NCBI GenBank assembly: GCA_937997955.1
Contig: CALLDR010000036.1
Coordinates: 1 to 45,761 of the forward strand
DNA length: 45,761 nt
Source: an uncultured Emergencia sp.
Lineage (GTDB): Bacteria; Bacillota; Clostridia; Peptostreptococcales; Anaerovoracaceae
Direction of reading: 5' to 3'
Position 1 is the stretch's first letter. Each line of letters begins with the position of its first letter. Below are positions 38,934 through 45,761 of the stretch, piece by piece. Below the pieces are notes generated by a model that saw only the letters and a list, made by a program, of their open reading frames with translations, searched no databases and was not told the DNA's origin. The translations under genes were made by a program, and so were the position numbers.

Positions 38934-41279
38934 ATGGAAAGTATCATGAAAATCGTCAAGAGAGACGGCAGAACGGTTGACTTCGATGTGGACAAGATCA
39001 CGGAAGCGATCTTTAAGGCGGCCAAAGTGCTGGGCGGCAGAGACCGGGAGATGGCCGCGTACCTGGCAAAGCAGGTGGAGCTGTATCTTCTGGAGGTGTG
39101 CCACAATACGACGCCGACTGTAGAGCAGATTCAGGACGCGGTGGAAAAGATTCTGATCGAATCGGGCCACGCCCGCACGGCAAAAGAATACATTCTTTAC
39201 CGGGCCGAACGCACCAGGGTCCGGGATATGAACACCAAGCTGATGCGTGTCTACGAGGATCTGACCTTCAAAGAGGCCAAGGACAACGATGTGAAGCGGG
39301 AAAACGCCAACATCGACGGAAATACGGCCATGGGCACCATGCTGAAATACGGTTCGGAAGGCGCCAAGGAATTCTACAAGATGTACGTCATCGATCCGAA
39401 GTACGCCAAGGCCCACGATAACGGCGATATCCACATTCATGATATGGACTTCTATACTCTGACCATGACCTGCTGCCAGATCGACCTGGTGGAGCTGCTG
39501 AAGGACGGCTTTTCCACAGGCCACGGCCATCTGAGAGAGCCAAACGGCATTGAAAGCTACGCGGCGCTGGCCTGCATCGCCATCCAGTCCAACCAGAATG
39601 ACCAGCACGGCGGCCAGTCGGTGCCAAACTTCGACTACGGCATGGCGCCTGGCGTGAAGAAAACCTATAAAAAGCTGTACTACAAGAACCTGGGAAAGGT
39701 TCTGGAGTGGATGTATGACGTAGAAGACGGCGTCGAGACGGCCAAGCAGATCAGCCTGGACATCGAAGCGAAGCACGGCGTATATCCGTGCATGGGATGG
39801 GACAACAACTATAAAGAGCTGGAGGCTGAAAGGCTGAAGGCCTTTGCGGACGCGGCGGTGATTCCGCAGATTCAGGAAAAGGCGACGAAGTTCGCGGACA
39901 AGGAGATCAGAAGAAAGACCTATCAGGCCATGGAGGCGCTGATCCACAATCTGAACACCATGCATTCCAGAGCCGGCGCGCAGGTACCGTTCAGCTCTCT
40001 CAACTATGGAACGGATACCTCTCCGGAAGGCCGTCTGGTCATGGAATGTATCATGGAAGCCACGGAGGCCGGACTGGGCAACGGGGAAACGCCGATCTTC
40101 CCGATCCAGATCTTCAAGGTCAAGGAAGGCGTCAGCTATAACCCGGAGGACCCTAACTACGACCTGTTTAAGCTGGCCTGCAGGGTTTCCGCCAAGAGAC
40201 TCTTCCCGAATTTCTCCTTCCTGGACGCGCCATTCAACAAGCAGTACTACAAGGAGGGCCATCCGGAGACAGAATGTGCTTATATGGGCTGCCGGACCCG
40301 CGTGATCGGCAACGTTCATGACCCGTCCAGAGAGATCGTATACGGCAGGGGAAACCTGTCCTTCACGTCGATCAACCTGCCGAGACTGGCCATCAAAGCC
40401 AGAGGCGACGTGGACGCTTTCTTTGACGGACTGGACCACATGATCGATATGGCCATCGGCCAGCTCAATGAGAGATACAAGATCCAGTGCATGAAGAAGG
40501 TAAAGAACTTCCCGTTCCTCATGGGACAGGGCGTGTGGATTGATTCTAAGGGCATGCAGCCGGAGGACACGGTGGAAGAGGTGCTGAAGCACGGAACTCT
40601 TACGGTCGGTTTTATCGGTCTGGCTGAGGCGCTGAAGGCTTTGATCGGAGAGCATCACGGGGAAAGCGACCGGGCGGAGACGCTGGGCATCGAGATCATC
40701 GCCTATATGAGAAAGCGTATGGACGAAGAGGCGAAGAAAACCGGCCTCAACTGGTCCCTGATCGCCACGCCGGCGGAGGGTCTTTCCGGAAGGTTCGTGC
40801 GCATCGACAGAGAGAAGTACGGCGTGATTCCTGGCGTAACGGACAGGGATTACTACACCAACAGCTTCCACGTGCCTGTGTATTACGACATCAACGCCTT
40901 TGATAAGATCAAAAAGGAAGCGCCGTTCCACGAGCTGACCAACGGCGGCCACATCTCCTATATCGAGCTGGACGGAGATCCGTTGAAGAATCTGGAATCC
41001 TTTGAGAAGGTGGTTCGCTGCATGAAGGAAAGCGGCATCGGCTACGGCTCTATCAACCATCCTGTGGACAGAGACCCTGTCTGCGGCTACACCGGCATCA
41101 TAGACAACGCCTGCCCGTTCTGCGGAAGAACTGAGGCCGACGGCGGCCCGGCATTTGAGAGGATCCGCCGGATCACCGGTTATCTGGTCGGCACCATGGA
41201 TCACTGGAACGACGCCAAGACGTCCGAAGAGAAGGACAGAGTCAAGCACGGCATCGGAGCGGGATTCGAGGCGCTGTAA
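38934..41279 (+). CDS. nrdD: Anaerobic ribonucleoside-triphosphate reductase NrdD
   Basis: Glycyl-radical enzyme reducing NTPs to dNTPs without oxygen. The start at 38934 is chosen by AGAGGAGA 9 bases upstream; a TTG start further 5' would overlap the promoter-side NrdR box. The 781-residue product has an N-terminal ATP-cone (KRDGRTVDFDVDKI to about 92), the catalytic core (CCQIDLVELLKDGF; AALACIAIQSNQNDQHGGQS), a four-cysteine metal site (CGYTGIIDNACPFCG form) and the glycyl-radical segment RITGYLVGTMDHW near the C-terminus. The nrdG activase gene overlaps the stop (TAATG). Strong indicator of anaerobic life. Confidence 0.97.
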   Translation: MESIMKIVKRDGRTVDFDVDKITEAIFKAAKVLGGRDREMAAYLAKQVELYLLEVCHNTTPTVEQIQDAVEKILIESGHARTAKEYILYRAERTRVRDMNTKLMRVYEDLTFKEAKDNDVKRENANIDGNTAMGTMLKYGSEGAKEFYKMYVIDPKYAKAHDNGDIHIHDMDFYTLTMTCCQIDLVELLKDGFSTGHGHLREPNGIESYAALACIAIQSNQNDQHGGQSVPNFDYGMAPGVKKTYKKLYYKNLGKVLEWMYDVEDGVETAKQISLDIEAKHGVYPCMGWDNNYKELEAERLKAFADAAVIPQIQEKATKFADKEIRRKTYQAMEALIHNLNTMHSRAGAQVPFSSLNYGTDTSPEGRLVMECIMEATEAGLGNGETPIFPIQIFKVKEGVSYNPEDPNYDLFKLACRVSAKRLFPNFSFLDAPFNKQYYKEGHPETECAYMGCRTRVIGNVHDPSREIVYGRGNLSFTSINLPRLAIKARGDVDAFFDGLDHMIDMAIGQLNERYKIQCMKKVKNFPFLMGQGVWIDSKGMQPEDTVEEVLKHGTLTVGFIGLAEALKALIGEHHGESDRAETLGIEIIAYMRKRMDEEAKKTGLNWSLIATPAEGLSGRFVRIDREKYGVIPGVTDRDYYTNSFHVPVYYDINAFDKIKKEAPFHELTNGGHISYIELDGDPLKNLESFEKVVRCMKESGIGYGSINHPVDRDPVCGYTGIIDNACPFCGRTEADGGPAFERIRRITGYLVGTMDHWNDAKTSEEKDRVKHGIGAGFEAL

Positions 41280-41812
41280 TGTGTGAGGATACAAAGGACC
41301 GCGCGGCGATACGGATCGCGGGCGTAGTCAGAGAATCTATTGTCGACGGACCTGGTATCAGGTTCGTCGTCTTTTGCCAGGGATGCCCCCATCACTGCCC
41401 GGAGTGTCACAACGCTGAGACCCACGATTTCGGGGGCGGGTACGACTGCTCTGTGGAAAAGATTCTGGCGGCGGTGGACGCGGATCCGCTGCTGTCCGGA
41501 GTCACGTTTAGCGGCGGAGAGCCGGCCTGCCAGCCGGAGGGCTTTCTCGCGCTGGCAGAGGGAATCAAAGCCCGGGGCCTGCACATCGTCATGTATTCTG
41601 GCTACACCTATGAGGAGCTGCTTTTGATGGCGGAGAAAAACGGGGCCCTGGAGGCTTTGCTGCGGCTGGTAGACGTTCTGGTAGACGGGCGCTATGAGGC
41701 GGCGCAGCGGGATCTGACGCTGTCCTTCCGGGGAAGCAGAAATCAGCGGCCCATCGACCTGCGGCGATCCCGTCAGGCGGGAAAAATCGTGCTGGCGGAA
41801 AAATTCTGTTAA
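41279..41812 (+). CDS. nrdG: Anaerobic ribonucleotide reductase activating protein NrdG
   Basis: Radical-SAM activase that forms the glycyl radical on NrdD. The 177-residue protein holds the 4Fe-4S cysteine motif C-x3-C-x2-C in FCQGCPHHCPECHN, the GGEP motif (FSGGEPACQPE) that binds the SAM amine, and VDGPGIRFVVF near the start. It overlaps the nrdD stop by one base, as expected for a coupled pair. The C-terminal tail ends LDLRRSRQAGKIVL. Confidence 0.95.
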   Translation: MCEDTKDRAAIRIAGVVRESIVDGPGIRFVVFCQGCPHHCPECHNAETHDFGGGYDCSVEKILAAVDADPLLSGVTFSGGEPACQPEGFLALAEGIKARGLHIVMYSGYTYEELLLMAEKNGALEALLRLVDVLVDGRYEAAQRDLTLSFRGSRNQRPIDLRRSRQAGKIVLAEKFC

Positions 41813-41839
41813 AAATCTGCTGGTTTTTTGAAAAAAAGC

Positions 41840-41868
41840 TTGTAACCGGGCTGAAATGATGATATAAT
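41840..41868 (+). promoter_or_regulatory. rpmB promoter
   Basis: TTGTAA (41840-41845), 17-bp spacer, TATAAT (41863-41868). Leader of about 80 nt, with no hairpin of note. Confidence 0.75.
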
Positions 41869-41956
41869 ATCGCTTGTTCGATGTGACTTTGATGTGACAG
41901 CTGAACGAATTACGAAGAAACGCTATACGCTTAAGATATTAAAGGAGGTGCGGTAG

Positions 41957-42148
41957 ATGTCAAGAAAATGTGAGATTTGCGGAAAGGGACAGGTTTCCGG
42001 CAACAGTGTATCCCACTCTAACAGACACACTAGAAGAAAGTGGAATGCCAACATTCAGACTGTAAAAATCAACGACAACGGTACAGTAAGAAGAGCAAAC
42101 GTATGTACAAGATGCATCAGATCTAACAAGATCAACCGTGCCATCTAA
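41957..42148 (+). CDS. rpmB: 50S ribosomal protein L28
   Basis: L28 of the large ribosomal subunit, 63 residues. The zinc-ribbon cysteines are present (CEICGKG and CTRCIRSNK), so this is the C+ form that binds zinc. NSVSHSNRHTRRKWNANIQ is the family core. A strong AAAGGAGGTG precedes the ATG. It is monocistronic with its own promoter and terminator. Confidence 0.97.
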   Translation: MSRKCEICGKGQVSGNSVSHSNRHTRRKWNANIQTVKINDNGTVRRANVCTRCIRSNKINRAI

Positions 42149-42164
42149 GTTGGACACAGAAGAG

Positions 42165-42190
42165 AAAGCCCGCCATGTGCGGGTTTTTTT
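42165..42190 (+). terminator. Terminator after rpmB
   Basis: AAGCCCGC (to 42173) and GCGGG (42179-42183) form a compact stem with loop, followed by seven T residues. Confidence 0.8.
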
Positions 42191-42197
42191 GTAGTAA

Positions 42198-42227
42198 TTT
42201 GCAGTAATATGATTTGCAGTAATATGA
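42198..42227. repeat. Exact 15-bp tandem duplication before crcB
   Basis: TTTGCAGTAATATGA occurs twice head to tail (42198-42212, 42213-42227), followed by a looser ATGAAAGAA duplication. AT-rich, with no coding potential. It lies in the crcB leader region. Confidence 0.75.
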
Positions 42228-42309
42228 TATGAAAGAAATATGAAAGAAAAAGGCGTTTTCCAATCGTTGAAATGTTGAAATATAGTGAGGTGTTAGTGAG
42301 GTGAAGATC

Positions 42310-42675
42310 ATGTCGTATTTATGGGTTGCCGCAGGCGGCGCTTTGGGCGCGGCAGGGAGATACGCGATAAGCCAGATACCTGTAAGGAGCGTATTTCCCA
42401 TTTTAACTCTTTTGACAAATCTCATAGGTGCGGTGGCTATTGGGTTTATCGCGGGAGCCGCTTCGGCGAAGGAGGACGTATCGCCTAATCTGATATTATT
42501 TACGAAAACGGGATTGTGCGGAGGATTCACCACCTTTTCAACGTTCTCTCTGGAAGCGTATGAACTATTTGACGCCCAGCGGTATTTAACCGGCGGTATC
42601 TATGTATGCCTTAGTGTGGCGGCTTGTTTGGTTGGAATATGGTGCGGTAAGAGGATCTCAGGATTGTTTGTATAG
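42310..42675 (+). CDS. crcB: Fluoride ion channel CrcB/FluC
   Basis: Dual-topology homodimeric channel that lets fluoride leave the cell. The 121-residue protein has four membrane segments and the signature motifs GGALGAAGRY (N-terminal) and GLCGGFTTFSTFSLE (pore Phe/Thr box). The start at 42310 is taken because GAGGTG is 8 bases upstream; a GTG at 42301 would overlap it. No fluoride-riboswitch core (GGCGATG...) is visible in the leader, so control differs from the common fluoride-induced arrangement. Confidence 0.92.
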   Translation: MSYLWVAAGGALGAAGRYAISQIPVRSVFPILTLLTNLIGAVAIGFIAGAASAKEDVSPNLILFTKTGLCGGFTTFSTFSLEAYELFDAQRYLTGGIYVCLSVAACLVGIWCGKRISGLFV

Positions 42676-42698
42676 CGCGCCGTGGCGTCAAAAGCGCC
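42675..42698. repeat. 24-bp direct repeat, left copy
   Basis: Begins GCGCGCCGTGG and ends AAAAGCGCC; identical over 24 bp to 45273-45296. It starts at the last base of the crcB stop codon. It contains a small GGCG/CGCC stem. It bounds an AT-richer block of genes. Confidence 0.8.
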
Positions 42699-42759
42699 GA
42701 ACTTTAGGTCGCGAGAGAGTTGAGCCGCCTGACAAATCGTTTTTTAAAGAGGAGAGAAA

Positions 42760-43398
42760 ATGAGCGAAGTACATAGGATCAAATGTGGAAACGGAAATTG
42801 CTATCTTATCGAGAATGGGAAGAACGCGATACTGGTAGACACGGGAAAAAAGGAATACGCGGATCAAGTCCTGAAAGCCTGTAAACCTTATTCTGTCAGG
42901 CTGATTGTTTTGACCCACGCGCACTTTGACCATGCAGAAAATGCGGCCAGACTGTCCGAAACGTTGAACGCGCCCATTGGCATGAGTGAAAAGGACTGTG
43001 ATTTAATTGAATCAAATGCGAACCAGGAGCTCTTTGCCGAAACTTTTTTGGGCAAGCTTGTATTATCTGCGTCTCTCAGAGACTTTTCAGCGCGTCCTAT
43101 GCGCCCATTTCAGCCGGAGATTCTGCTGAAAGACGAGGACAGCTTAGCCGATTACGGAATCGATGGGAGGATTGTTTCGCTGCCGGGACATACCAACGGT
43201 TCTATAGGAATTGATGTAGACAACAACTGTTTGATTGTGGGCGACGCGTTGATGAATATGTTCTATCCGACGGTATCGATGCTGTTTCACGACAAAAACC
43301 AGATGCTGGAAAGCGCAAGGAAAATCAGCGAGATGGGAGACAGGACCATTTATTTTGGTCATGGTAAACCAGTGGCAAACAAGCGGTGGGTAAAATGA
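42760..43398 (+). CDS. MBL-fold metallo-hydrolase (small, glyoxalase II-like)
   Basis: A 212-residue protein with the MBL metal motif THAHFDHAEN near 53-62, D in VDTGKKEY, LPGHTNGSIG and GHGKPVANK ligands. It resembles small quinolinase, lactonase and glyoxalase-like hydrolases; substrate is unknown. GAGGAGAG lies upstream of the ATG. Base use is AT-rich compared with core genes, and it is the first gene inside the repeat-bounded block. Confidence 0.85.
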   Translation: MSEVHRIKCGNGNCYLIENGKNAILVDTGKKEYADQVLKACKPYSVRLIVLTHAHFDHAENAARLSETLNAPIGMSEKDCDLIESNANQELFAETFLGKLVLSASLRDFSARPMRPFQPEILLKDEDSLADYGIDGRIVSLPGHTNGSIGIDVDNNCLIVGDALMNMFYPTVSMLFHDKNQMLESARKISEMGDRTIYFGHGKPVANKRWVK

Positions 43399-43432
43399 AT
43401 CGGAAAAAAGCGCAAAACTGACTCGCGGCTCC

Positions 43433-44137
43433 TCAGCATCTCTTTACAATCCATAGCGCATACCCGAAAGAAACGACACATAATGCGGCAGCAGTAACTA
43501 TGTCCAGCGTCTGTGTCCCCTGAACAGCGAAAACGCTGAGCGCGTTGACCATGCCATGGGTGATAATACATGGCGCCAGGCTTTTTCCTTTGTAGAAAAT
43601 AATTGTAAAAAGAAAACCGATTGCGCACGCATAGCAAATCTGCAAAACAGTGGATAAAATATCCGCGCCGTTCAATAAATTCACAATATGGCCAACGCCA
43701 AAGGTGATACTTGAAATCAGGACGGCCTGCTTCAGATTGCTTTTACATATCGCTTTGAAAAGAAGACCGCGGAAAATAACCTCTTCCATAAAGCCTGCGC
43801 AAAACATACTTAAAATGTACAGCATGGCTTCCTCAAGGGAAACATGCATCGCGGCTCCGTTCCAGAGATTCGTGGTCATAATCAAAAGCAGAGGCGTAAA
43901 GTATAAGTAATTCTTCCAATTTCCCTTAAACAGACACAAGCCATATTTTTTTGACAGGCGATGTTTTTTTATCCAGAGAAAAAGGGCCAATGCCAAAAGG
44001 ACGCTTAGCGGGGCAGTAATTATTTTTTCAAAACCCAAAGAATGTGAAACCTGATCGGCTGTACCGAACAAGACAACATAGACAATGATCCAGACAATCG
44101 CAAAGGTCAATTCGCTTCTTTCATATAGCTTTTTCAT
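43433..44137 (-). CDS. CPBP family intramembrane metalloprotease
   Basis: A 234-residue multi-pass protein of the CAAX/bacteriocin-processing family. The catalytic motifs are EEVIFRG (EExxxR) with the later histidine of FGVGHIVNLLNG and HGMVNALSVFA (the HxxxN-type motif). These proteins can process or confer immunity to peptides, but most are uncharacterised. AGGAGG precedes the start. The start overlaps the TetR stop (ATGA), so it is controlled with that regulator. Confidence 0.85.
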   Translation of the reverse strand: MKKLYERSELTFAIVWIIVYVVLFGTADQVSHSLGFEKIITAPLSVLLALALFLWIKKHRLSKKYGLCLFKGNWKNYLYFTPLLLIMTTNLWNGAAMHVSLEEAMLYILSMFCAGFMEEVIFRGLLFKAICKSNLKQAVLISSITFGVGHIVNLLNGADILSTVLQICYACAIGFLFTIIFYKGKSLAPCIITHGMVNALSVFAVQGTQTLDIVTAAALCVVSFGYALWIVKRC

Positions 44138-44706
44138 TCTGCTTCCTCCTGGACGGCTAATAGCGCGCCTCTATAGGCTCGCCTCAAATGAGACCGTATG
44201 ATTTCTTCATCGTATTCCAATGCATTGTTCGCGATGATACTGGCATATCCGTGAACGAACATGGATAATGTTAAAAAAACCTCTTTCGTCTGCGCGGCGT
44301 TCAGCCCTGTGACTTCCTGCATTGTGAAAATAACAGGGGTGAGCTCTTCAGAATCTATCATTTCAAGCAGGCTGTTTTCAGCAACAAAGCCCGATTGAAA
44401 GAGAAAGCAAAATAAATGAGGTTCTTCAATGGCAAAACGGATATAATTCAATCCGATTCCGAGCATTACTCCATTTTGCTGATTTTCAACGTTCATCAAA
44501 TATTCCGCATGATATCTGTCAGCTTTTTCATATACGGCTTTTTTCAGTTCCGCGATCGTCGAAAAATGATACATGACAGGCTGTGTGGAACAGTTCAGTT
44601 TCTTTGCAACCGTCCTCGCGTTTATATGATCCGCTCCCGTTTCCCGGGCAACCTCAAAGGCGGCGTTAAGAATCATATCTCTTGTAATTTTTGCTTTCGG
44701 CGGCAT
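44134..44706 (-). CDS. TetR/AcrR family transcriptional regulator
   Basis: A 190-residue repressor-like protein. The N-terminal helix-turn-helix (ILNAAFEVARETGADHINARTVAKKLNCSTQPVMYHFST, about 12-50) is typical of the family; the C-terminal part is helical and would bind a ligand. AGGAG precedes the ATG. It is the first gene of a two-gene operon with the CPBP protease, and a perfect 16-bp palindrome in its own promoter fits self-repression. Confidence 0.92.
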   Translation of the reverse strand: MPPKAKITRDMILNAAFEVARETGADHINARTVAKKLNCSTQPVMYHFSTIAELKKAVYEKADRYHAEYLMNVENQQNGVMLGIGLNYIRFAIEEPHLFCFLFQSGFVAENSLLEMIDSEELTPVIFTMQEVTGLNAAQTKEVFLTLSMFVHGYASIIANNALEYDEEIIRSHLRRAYRGALLAVQEEAE

Positions 44707-44729
44707 GAGTACTCCTTCGTTTTATTACT

Positions 44730-44775
44730 TATGTTATATAACATATATTATATTCTCGCCGCTTCCTTTTGTCAA
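44730..44775 (-). promoter_or_regulatory. TetR-CPBP promoter with palindromic operator
   Basis: On the minus strand TTGACA (complement of 44770-44775), 17-bp spacer, TATAAT (complement of 44747-44752), a perfect consensus promoter. Just downstream, TATGTTATATAACATA (44730-44745) is a perfect 16-bp palindrome at the transcription start, well placed for TetR repression. Confidence 0.8.
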
Positions 44776-44787
44776 GCTTTCAAAGGC

Positions 44788-44907
44788 GTGGCCGCATGCG
44801 CAGACTGTCCAGGGCTGGAAACATGCCGGACTGTTGGAATGATTTTTTCGGACAATCCTGACGCGCCTGACATGCAGGAGAATATGGACAGCGCCGCGCA
44901 GTTGTGA
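44788..44907 (+). pseudogene. Fragment of a DUF3795-like cysteine-rich protein
   Basis: In frame to a stop at 44907 reads GVAACADCPGLETCRTVGM then NPDAPDMQENM. This resembles the C-terminal end of DUF3795 proteins (CxxCPxxxC, then acidic N-x-A/P-x-x-x-N). There is no start codon with a ribosome binding site, and the sequence upstream is the TetR promoter, so the N-terminal part is missing. Probably a remnant. Confidence 0.45.
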
Positions 44908-44913
44908 TAAAAT
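44885..44913 (+). promoter_or_regulatory. Promoter of the DUF6485 gene
   Basis: TGGACA (44885-44890), 17-bp spacer, TAAAAT (44908-44913). It lies within the end of the DUF3795-like remnant. Confidence 0.65.
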
Positions 44914-44975
44914 ATTTTACTTGAAAGGCGAACCTCGATGCCAGAAGATCATTTGAAATCAAGGAGAAACTTATC

Positions 44976-45188
44976 ATGGAAAAGTTGAGCAAGTTTTGTA
45001 CATGCGAAAACATGGCCTGTCCACTGCATCCGACCAAGCATGATAAGGGCTGCGCGCCGTGTATTGCGAAGAATCTGAGACTGGAAGAGATACCGAACTG
45101 TTTTTTCAGCAAGGTGGCGGGCGCAGAAAACAGATGCGGGGATTCGTTTGCGGACTTTGCGGAGCTGGTGCTGAAAAAGACGGAGTAG
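44976..45188 (+). CDS. DUF6485 family cysteine-rich protein
   Basis: A 70-residue protein, seven cysteines (FCTCENMACPLHP, GCAPCIAKNLR, IPNCFF, ENRCGD) suggesting metal binding. It matches small Clostridia/archaeal DUF6485 proteins by pattern; function unknown. AGGAG precedes the ATG. Own promoter. It is inside the repeat-bounded block, next to a remnant of another Cys-rich protein. Confidence 0.7.
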   Translation: MEKLSKFCTCENMACPLHPTKHDKGCAPCIAKNLRLEEIPNCFFSKVAGAENRCGDSFADFAELVLKKTE

Positions 45189-45272
45189 TCTCATCTTGGA
45201 AAACTCACGGTTTTCATGAAGAGCCCTGTCCCGCGTTTGTCAAAGGATGCCATCTATGAGATATCAAAAGCT

Positions 45273-45296
45273 GCGCGCCGTGGCGTCAAAAGCGCC
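45273..45296. repeat. 24-bp direct repeat, right copy
   Basis: Identical to 42675-42698. Nearby 45189-45386 holds no gene, but has further GCGTCAA-type copies at 45326 and 45375, hinting at a small repeat family. Confidence 0.8.
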
Positions 45297-45386
45297 CGAT
45301 GCGGCATCAACGTGTGTTTGCTCCAGCGTCAAAGGGTGTCTGACGCGGCTTTGTCAATGATGCCAGGGTCTGCGGCGTCAAGGCTC

Positions 45387-45578
45387 TCAGCCGCGTCCCA
45401 GCAGCGCGATGCCGCAGACGACCAGCACCGCGCCCAGGAGCAGAATCCACGCCTTCGGCGGCAGAAAGAAAGCGCATACGGTCACGATGCCAAATACGAT
45501 AAGCACAAAGCCGATATCCTTAGCCTCCTTGTAATTGCAGATCGGCTTCTTCTTTTTGCAGTTTTTATAATTTCCCAT
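45387..45578 (-). CDS. Small membrane protein
   Basis: A 63-residue protein with a basic Cys/Lys-rich N-terminus (GNYKNCKKKKPICNYKEAKD) and two hydrophobic segments (about 23-41 and 45-60). The start at 45578 is chosen over GTG 45587 because GGGTG lies 8 bases upstream of it. I do not recognise a named family. No clear promoter or terminator. Confidence 0.6.
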   Translation of the reverse strand: MGNYKNCKKKKPICNYKEAKDIGFVLIVFGIVTVCAFFLPPKAWILLLGAVLVVCGIALLGRG

Positions 45579-45690
45579 AATCTTCACCCAGATTATCCTA
45601 TGCGGCCCGCGCCAGATGTGTGAAAGAAAATGAAATAAGGTTTCTGATGATTTTAGAAACGGGGACTAAGAGGCTGAAGAGGGGCGGGCC

Positions 45691-45733
45691 GGCAACTATT
45701 TATCTTTTTTTCAGCAAATGTTGCCCGTTTTTT
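45691..45733 (+). terminator. Possible terminator near the right edge
   Basis: GGCAAC (45691-45696) and GTTGCC (45720-45725), with a loop of about 23 nt, followed by CG and six T residues. The long loop makes it a weak candidate. Confidence 0.4.
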
Positions 45734-45761
45734 ATGAACTCCCGATGCAGTCAGCTAAACC

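Noticed and set aside
38625..41294. Very long open frame antisense to nrdD (about 890 codons)
   Set aside because: The plus strand encodes a full conserved NrdD with promoter, NrdR box and start signal. The antisense frame has no family similarity and follows from codon bias in a GC-rich third position.
1..45761. tRNA, rRNA or CRISPR loci
   Set aside because: Reading by eye found no cloverleaf-like T-loop sequences, no rRNA landmarks and no regularly spaced repeat-spacer pattern. A tRNAscan-SE or cmscan run would be decisive.

Overview
The window is a densely packed stretch of a bacterial chromosome, most likely an anaerobic Firmicute of the class Clostridia. Signs are strong GGAGG-type ribosome binding sites, sigma-A promoters with 16-18 bp spacers, occasional GTG/TTG starts, the oxygen-sensitive NrdD/NrdG ribonucleotide reductase, a CIRCE heat-shock operator, lipoproteins with Gram-positive-style lipoboxes, and a VanRS-like two-component system. 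The family cannot be fixed from sequence alone; an Anaerovoracaceae or Eubacteriales-type gut anaerobe would fit. I saw no rRNA, tRNA or CRISPR array.

Layout. 0-8.8 kb is conserved core: recN and argR run leftward (4-bp overlap), and ruvC-ruvA-ruvB-queA rightward. A leftward ferritin gene shares a divergent promoter region with tgt, which overlaps an rlmD-type 23S rRNA methyltransferase. 8.8-11.3 kb is an accessory scar in the 3' end of rlmD: a truncated ATP-binding regulator, a Fic-family protein, a second copy of the rlmD tail, and a decayed DUF1016 (YhcG-like) nuclease fragment. 11.36-14.16 kb is a NitT/TauT-type ABC uptake operon behind a roughly 280-nt leader that contains an intrinsic terminator, so attenuation is likely. 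14.2-16.5 kb holds small single genes: a GNAT gene with an early stop codon, a YgjV-like membrane protein, an XRE regulator with membrane segments, and a DUF4854 lipoprotein.

16.5-23.1 kb is the most interesting unit. It comprises an OmpR-family regulator and histidine kinase, then a large lipoprotein, an ABC ATPase and a tandem-fused ABC permease. Two promoters, one before each half, carry the same pair of TTTTGAC-like repeats with an 11-bp period at the same distance from the -10. Between the halves lies a 12-bp hairpin that can terminate the upstream transcript and also contains the Shine-Dalgarno of the downstream lipoprotein gene.

23-36.4 kb: htpG under a perfect CIRCE element, an RNase J-like MBL protein with mnmM, an M20 amidohydrolase, a GH25 lysozyme with a DNA-deoxyinosine glycosylase, the metF-metH methionine genes, an EamA transporter, sstT and a PhzF-family gene. 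36.5-42.7 kb: a lipoprotein that looks like a PepD-type dipeptidase with lost metal ligands, a GNAT gene, nrdD-nrdG under an NrdR box, rpmB and crcB. 42.7-45.3 kb is a visibly more AT-rich cassette (MBL hydrolase, CPBP membrane protease, TetR regulator, DUF3795 fragment, DUF6485 protein) bounded by exact 24-bp direct repeats. A small membrane protein and a possible terminator close the window.
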